Positions 33,208-36,393 of a stretch of 36,393 bases of DNA are shown here, piece by piece (position 1 is the stretch's first letter; each line of letters begins with the position of its first letter). The notes under the pieces were generated by a model, which saw only the letters and a list, made by a program, of their open reading frames with translations, was not told where the DNA came from and searched no databases. The position numbers and the translations under genes were made by a program. The DNA is from CAWBLP01 sp963789495. GTDB taxonomy: Bacteria; Pseudomonadota; Alphaproteobacteria; Acetobacterales; Acetobacteraceae. The DNA is taken from the NCBI GenBank assembly GCA_963789495.1, contig CAWBLP010000016.1, forward strand, positions 1 through 36,393, read 5' to 3'.

Positions 33208-33339
33208 ACCACTATTGCGTGTCCTTTGCTACCGAATTTTCACCATTTACGTGTATCTCCGTGTGAAAGGGCCCAAAAAAGCTGTGGCAATGCAATCGTA
33301 TTACGACATAGATAGATTATTGGGACGAGGTGCCGACCG

Positions 33340-34702
33340 ATGAGATTGGCCAGCTTCGCGGACCGCGTTGCCGCCTGTCGGGCCGATCTGGCGCGCCTGC
33401 CGGAGCTGCGGCTGGAAGGTCGCGTCGCCGGCGTGTCCGGTCTGGTGGTGGAGGTGGACGGGCTGATCGGCCACTTGTCGCTCGGTGACCGGCTGGTGCT
33501 GGAAATCCGCGGCGGAGACCATGTCCAGGCAGAAGTGGTCGGGATTCGCGGTGGCCTGGTCCAGGCGATGCCGTTCGCACCACTGGACGGGATCGGGCCT
33601 GGCGCGCCGGCGACGGTGACCCGCCAGCGCGGCGGCACGTTGCCGGTCGGCGATGACTGGCTGGGTCGGGTGGTGGACCCGTTGGGCCGGCCGTTGGACG
33701 GGCGGGGTGCCTTGCCGGTTGGGCAGCCGCGTCTGGTCCGTGCCCCTCCGCCGCTCGCCACGGAGCGCGCGCAACTGGGCGATCGGCTCGACCTCGGCGT
33801 TGGGGCACTCAATTGCTTTGCCACGGTGCGACAAGGACAGCGACTTGGCCTGTTCTCCGGGTCGGGCATAGGAAAATCCACCTTGCTGGCCATGCTGGCG
33901 CGCAACACCGCCTGTGATGTCGCGGTGCTGGCGCTGGTGGGGGAGCGCGGGCGCCGAGGTGCGGGAATTCATCGAGGACGAACTCGGCCCGGAGGGTGCC
34001 GCGCGTTCGGTGGTGGTGGTCGCGACCTCCAACTCTGCGCCGTTGCTGCGGCGCCAGGCGGGCTATGCCGCGATGACGGTGGCGGAGCATTTTCGCGATC
34101 AGGGCAAGTCGGTGCTGCTGCTGATCGAGCAGCGTTTCACACGGTTCTGCCTGGCGCTGCGGGAAATTGGCCTGTCGGCCGGGGAACCGCCCGCCCACGC
34201 GCGGCTATCCGCCGAGTGTGTTCGCCGAACTGCCGCGCCTGCTGGAGCGCGCCGGTCCGGGCCCCGAGCAGACCGACAGGCCGGCAAGCTGCCGGTCACC
34301 GCCCTGTTCACCGTGCTGGTCGAGGGGGACGATCATAACGAGCCGGTGGCGGACGCCGTGCGCGGCTTCCTGGACGGGCATGTCATCCTGGACCGACGCA
34401 TCGCCGAGGGCGGACGCTATCCGGCGGTCGATGTGCTGCGCTCGCTGTCGCGCGCCGCCAATGGCTGCCTGGAGCCGGGGGAGACCGCAATGCTGCGGCG
34501 TGCCCGCGGCGTTCTCGCCTTGCATGCCGAGATGGCGGACCTGGTGCGTCTCGGCGCCTACCGTGCCGGCACCGATCCCGCAGTGGATGAGGCGGTCGCG
34601 CTGGCGCCCCGTATTGAGGCGATGCTGCGCCAGAACCGGTCCGAGCGGAGCGGGATGGCGGAGTCGTTTGACCGATTGCGCAACGCAATGGAGCCTGACT
34701 GA
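33340..34702 (+). pseudogene. fliI: flagellar export ATPase FliI, three frameshifts as read
   Basis: FliI energises export through the flagellar type III apparatus. The N-terminal part from ATG 33340 (MRLASFADRVAAC) is intact to VLALVGERGR and includes the P-loop GSGIGKST (residues 174-181). An extra C near 33954 shifts to EVREFIEDELGPEGAARSVV and QAGYAAMTVAEHFRDQGKSV. A second extra C in the C3 run 34194-34196 shifts to RGYPPSVFAELPRLLERAG. A third change near 34265-34285 returns to LPVTALFTVLVEGDDHNEP and continues to 34702. The Walker B region reads LLIEQRFTRF where LLMMDSVTRF is usual, from net-zero small indels. It is either decayed or mis-sequenced. It overlaps fliJ by one base. Confidence 0.85.
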
Positions 34703-35169
34703 TGGCACGCGACCCGGTGGAGGCGCTGTTGCGCCTGCGTCATATGACGGTGGACGAGGCACGCCGCGACCTGGCGTCCTGCCTGAGTGCCGAGGAGAAC
34801 GCGGCCGGGGCCGCACGGGAGATCGAGATGGCGATCAGCCGGGAGACCGTCGAGGCCTGCCGCATGGATGCCGACGACGGTGCGGTCCAGGCCTTCGCGG
34901 ACTGGCTGAAACGGATCCGCCCGGCCGCGCTGGCCGCCGATGCGGCATTGGAAGCCGCCAGTCTACACACGGCCGAGGCGCGGGCGGTGCTGGTCGCGGC
35001 GCGTGCCGCCGCCGAGGCAGCGGAAGGATTGCTGGCTCGTCGCGCGGCGGAGCGGCAGACGGTGGCGGACCGGGTGGAACAATTGGCGCTGGACGAAGCA
35101 GCGCGGGGCAGGGAGTCCGACGCGCCGCCCGACAGGCCCGTGGCCGTTGGCGAGCGCGGCCGGTCCTGA
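34702..35169 (+). CDS. fliJ: FliJ-like flagellar export chaperone
   Basis: A 155-aa Ala/Glu/Arg-rich protein predicted to be almost entirely coiled coil, starting at ATG 34702 within TGATG at the end of fliI. FliJ is a small coiled-coil protein inserted into the FliI/export-gate complex. The sequence itself diverges widely, so the name rests on size, composition (ETVEACRMDADDGAVQAFAD; AEARAVLVAARAAAEAAEGL) and its position next to fliI. The last 25 residues are charged and disordered-looking. Confidence 0.65.
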   Translation: MARDPVEALLRLRHMTVDEARRDLASCLSAEENAAGAAREIEMAISRETVEACRMDADDGAVQAFADWLKRIRPAALAADAALEAASLHTAEARAVLVAARAAAEAAEGLLARRAAERQTVADRVEQLALDEAARGRESDAPPDRPVAVGERGRS

Positions 35170-35283
35170 GGCGGGATCGGCGGCTGCGGCGGCACCGGGT
35201 GGGGGTCGGCATTGCCTGATTAATTCGCCGCCGCCACGCGCGCCTTTCCTTGCCGCATCGCGCGCTTCACCTCGCCACCGGCC

Positions 35284-35317
35284 GCCTCGCGTCACGCGCC
35301 GCCTCGCGTCACGCGCC
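35284..35317. repeat. 17-bp tandem duplication
   Basis: GCCTCGCGTCACGCGCC occurs twice in direct succession (35284-35300, 35301-35317), with partial copies on both sides. Confidence 0.7.
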
Positions 35318-35426
35318 GCGTCGCGCCAGAGGCCGCCTTGCGGCGCATCCGGTCCAAGGGCAGTCGCATTTCGGGCCAGCGCGGGAACATAGGCTCGGTT
35401 TGGCGCGAACCGCCGCAAGGCAACGC

Positions 35427-35547
35427 CTTCACCACGGAGCAAGCGCGAGTCTGACGAAGGGCCACGAGTTGGTGATTGCACGACAGCCGTGGTGAAATCA
35501 CCAACTCCGTGGCCCTTCGTCGAAACTGGTGCTGGCTCGTGGTGAAG
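35427..35547. repeat. long imperfect palindrome downstream of fliJ
   Basis: Inner arms at 35453-35477 and 35496-35521 pair over 25 bp with a single bulged base. Outer arms CTTCACCACGGAGC (35427-35440) and GCTCGTGGTGAAG (35535-35547) pair with one bulge. The whole is about 120 bp centred near 35487. It may terminate the fliI-fliJ transcript or be a small repeat element. Confidence 0.7.
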
Positions 35548-35989
35548 CGACTTGCTTCGCTACGGTGCTCGCCGGACCAGGGGGTATTCACCTCGGCTGC
35601 CGGCTGCCCGTGCCGATCCAGATGCGATGACCCCGCATCCGGTCCCGGCGGCCCCACCGCGACATTGCCGCGCGGCGCTCGCGAAGTCGCCGACCACCGT
35701 CTTGCCGGCCGAAGTCAGCGCACGCGAAGCGCAGGCTGCCGTGCGTCAACCGCGTCCGCCATTGCGCTCGCGTGCCGCGCCAACGACGTCGCAGTGCCAC
35801 GCTCCGGGCGGAGCATGCCAACCGCGGCGACGTGCGATCTGGATGCTGTATGCTGTCCGAGACCGGTTCAAACTCGTCCATGAACGGCGTCATCCGGTCA
35901 GCGGGTTGAACTGTGGTCGCCAGCGTGCCTCAATTGGCTGGAGGCTGGGCTCCGAGGAGGGGCATGAAGAGAGTACCGCCCGCGCCGCT

Positions 35990-36393
35990 GTGTCCCGGTG
36001 CCGCGCCTGCGGGGCACGGGTCACCGCACGCCAAAATTTCTGCGGTCGCTGTGGGGCCGCGTTGCAACCGGACGCATCGGGCGTGCCGGCGCATCTCCGG
36101 TGCCCCGCGTCCAGAACGCCCGCGTCGCGCTGGAGGCGGAGCGCGAAGTCGTTCACCATCCTGTTTGCCGACATCGCCGGCTCCACCGCCTTGATCAACG
36201 ACCTCGATCCCGAGCAGGCGGCGATGATCCTCGATCCTGTTATCCCAGGCGATGACCGCCGTCGTGCACAGTCATGGCGGCATCGTCTGCCGCATCCAGG
36301 GTGACGGGATCATGGCGATCTTCGGTGCTCCGCTGGCGCAGGAGGATCATGCCGCCCGGGCCTGCCGCTCCGCGCTGGAAATCCGGGCGCTGC
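35990..36393 (+). CDS. zinc-ribbon class III adenylate/guanylate cyclase, partial, one frameshift
   Basis: The coding sense starts near GTG 35990 (VSRCRACGARVTARQNFCGR) with a CxxC...CxxC zinc ribbon. About 40 residues later comes a class III nucleotidyl cyclase domain: SFTILFADIAGSTALINDL carries the first metal Asp, and after the shift RIQGDGIMAIFGAPLAQEDH carries the second. Such proteins make cAMP or cGMP and usually continue into AAA/ATPase and TPR parts, here beyond the window. One extra C in the C3 run 36244-36246 breaks the frame. An ATG at 35965 has a better ribosome site (GAGGAGGGG) but is in another frame, so the true start is uncertain. Confidence 0.75.

Larger units (their letters stand above)
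35170..35989. other. 820-bp gene-poor region with repeats
   Basis: Frames on both strands are shadow-like and none has a ribosome site with a recognisable product. It contains a 17-bp tandem duplication (35284-35317), a long imperfect palindrome (35427-35547) and a G+A-rich ribosome-site-like GAGGAGGGG at 35954-35962 near the start of the cyclase gene. Confidence 0.5.

Overview
The window is high-GC bacterial DNA with alphaproteobacterial character. It holds a CtrA-type response regulator next to flagellar fliI/fliJ, MarR and class III cyclase regulators, and many small palindromic repeats. My best guess is a member of the Acetobacteraceae/Rhodospirillales. This is an inference from gene content and protein style, not a database match.

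Layout. 1-2160 is an accessory margin: the start of an IS21-type istA running off the left edge, three small unknown genes on the minus strand, two hairpin sites, a broken IS110 transposase and an orphan coding remnant. 2165-4443 is a divergent pair: a small secreted protein and a winged-helix/TolB-like/TPR regulator, with 11-bp-spaced direct repeats between them. 4808-5335 is a truncated tyrosine recombinase. 5722-12852 is mostly metabolic: inorganic pyrophosphatase, GMC oxidoreductase, M20 amidohydrolase, a frameshifted NAD(P)-binding protein, M17 aminopeptidase and a MarR regulator. 12853-16516 is a repeat-rich insertion-sequence graveyard containing one apparently intact IS110-family element flanked by two IS630-family remnants.

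16517-24759 is a second metabolic block: a thioredoxin-like YyaL/DUF255 protein, an alpha/beta hydrolase with Ala at the nucleophile position, a beta-keto acid cleavage enzyme, an IalB-like secreted protein, an M19 dipeptidase and an aldo/keto reductase. A complete IS4-family element sits at the tip of a long palindrome between the convergent cleavage-enzyme and IalB-like genes. 24952-28350 is another accessory patch: a Phd-type antitoxin with a probable toxin, an HsdR stub, a decayed HTH antitoxin, an IS5-family element, and a truncated second copy of the IS4 element that again ends at the same palindrome. 28386-36393 holds a ketopantoate-reductase-like gene, two translationally coupled polysaccharide genes (methyltransferase-glycosyltransferase and RgpF-like), ctrA, fliI, fliJ and the start of a zinc-ribbon adenylate/guanylate cyclase.

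Two themes stand out. First, a family of long GC-rich palindromes lies in intergenic regions, and the IS4 element occurs at the palindrome centre in both copies. Second, several otherwise well-conserved genes (NmrA-like, ctrA, fliI, cyclase, IS5 transposase) carry single-base indels, most of them at or near short homopolymer runs. These may be real decay, programmed shifts or base-calling errors, and should be resolved before any biological reading. No tRNA, rRNA or CRISPR array was seen.
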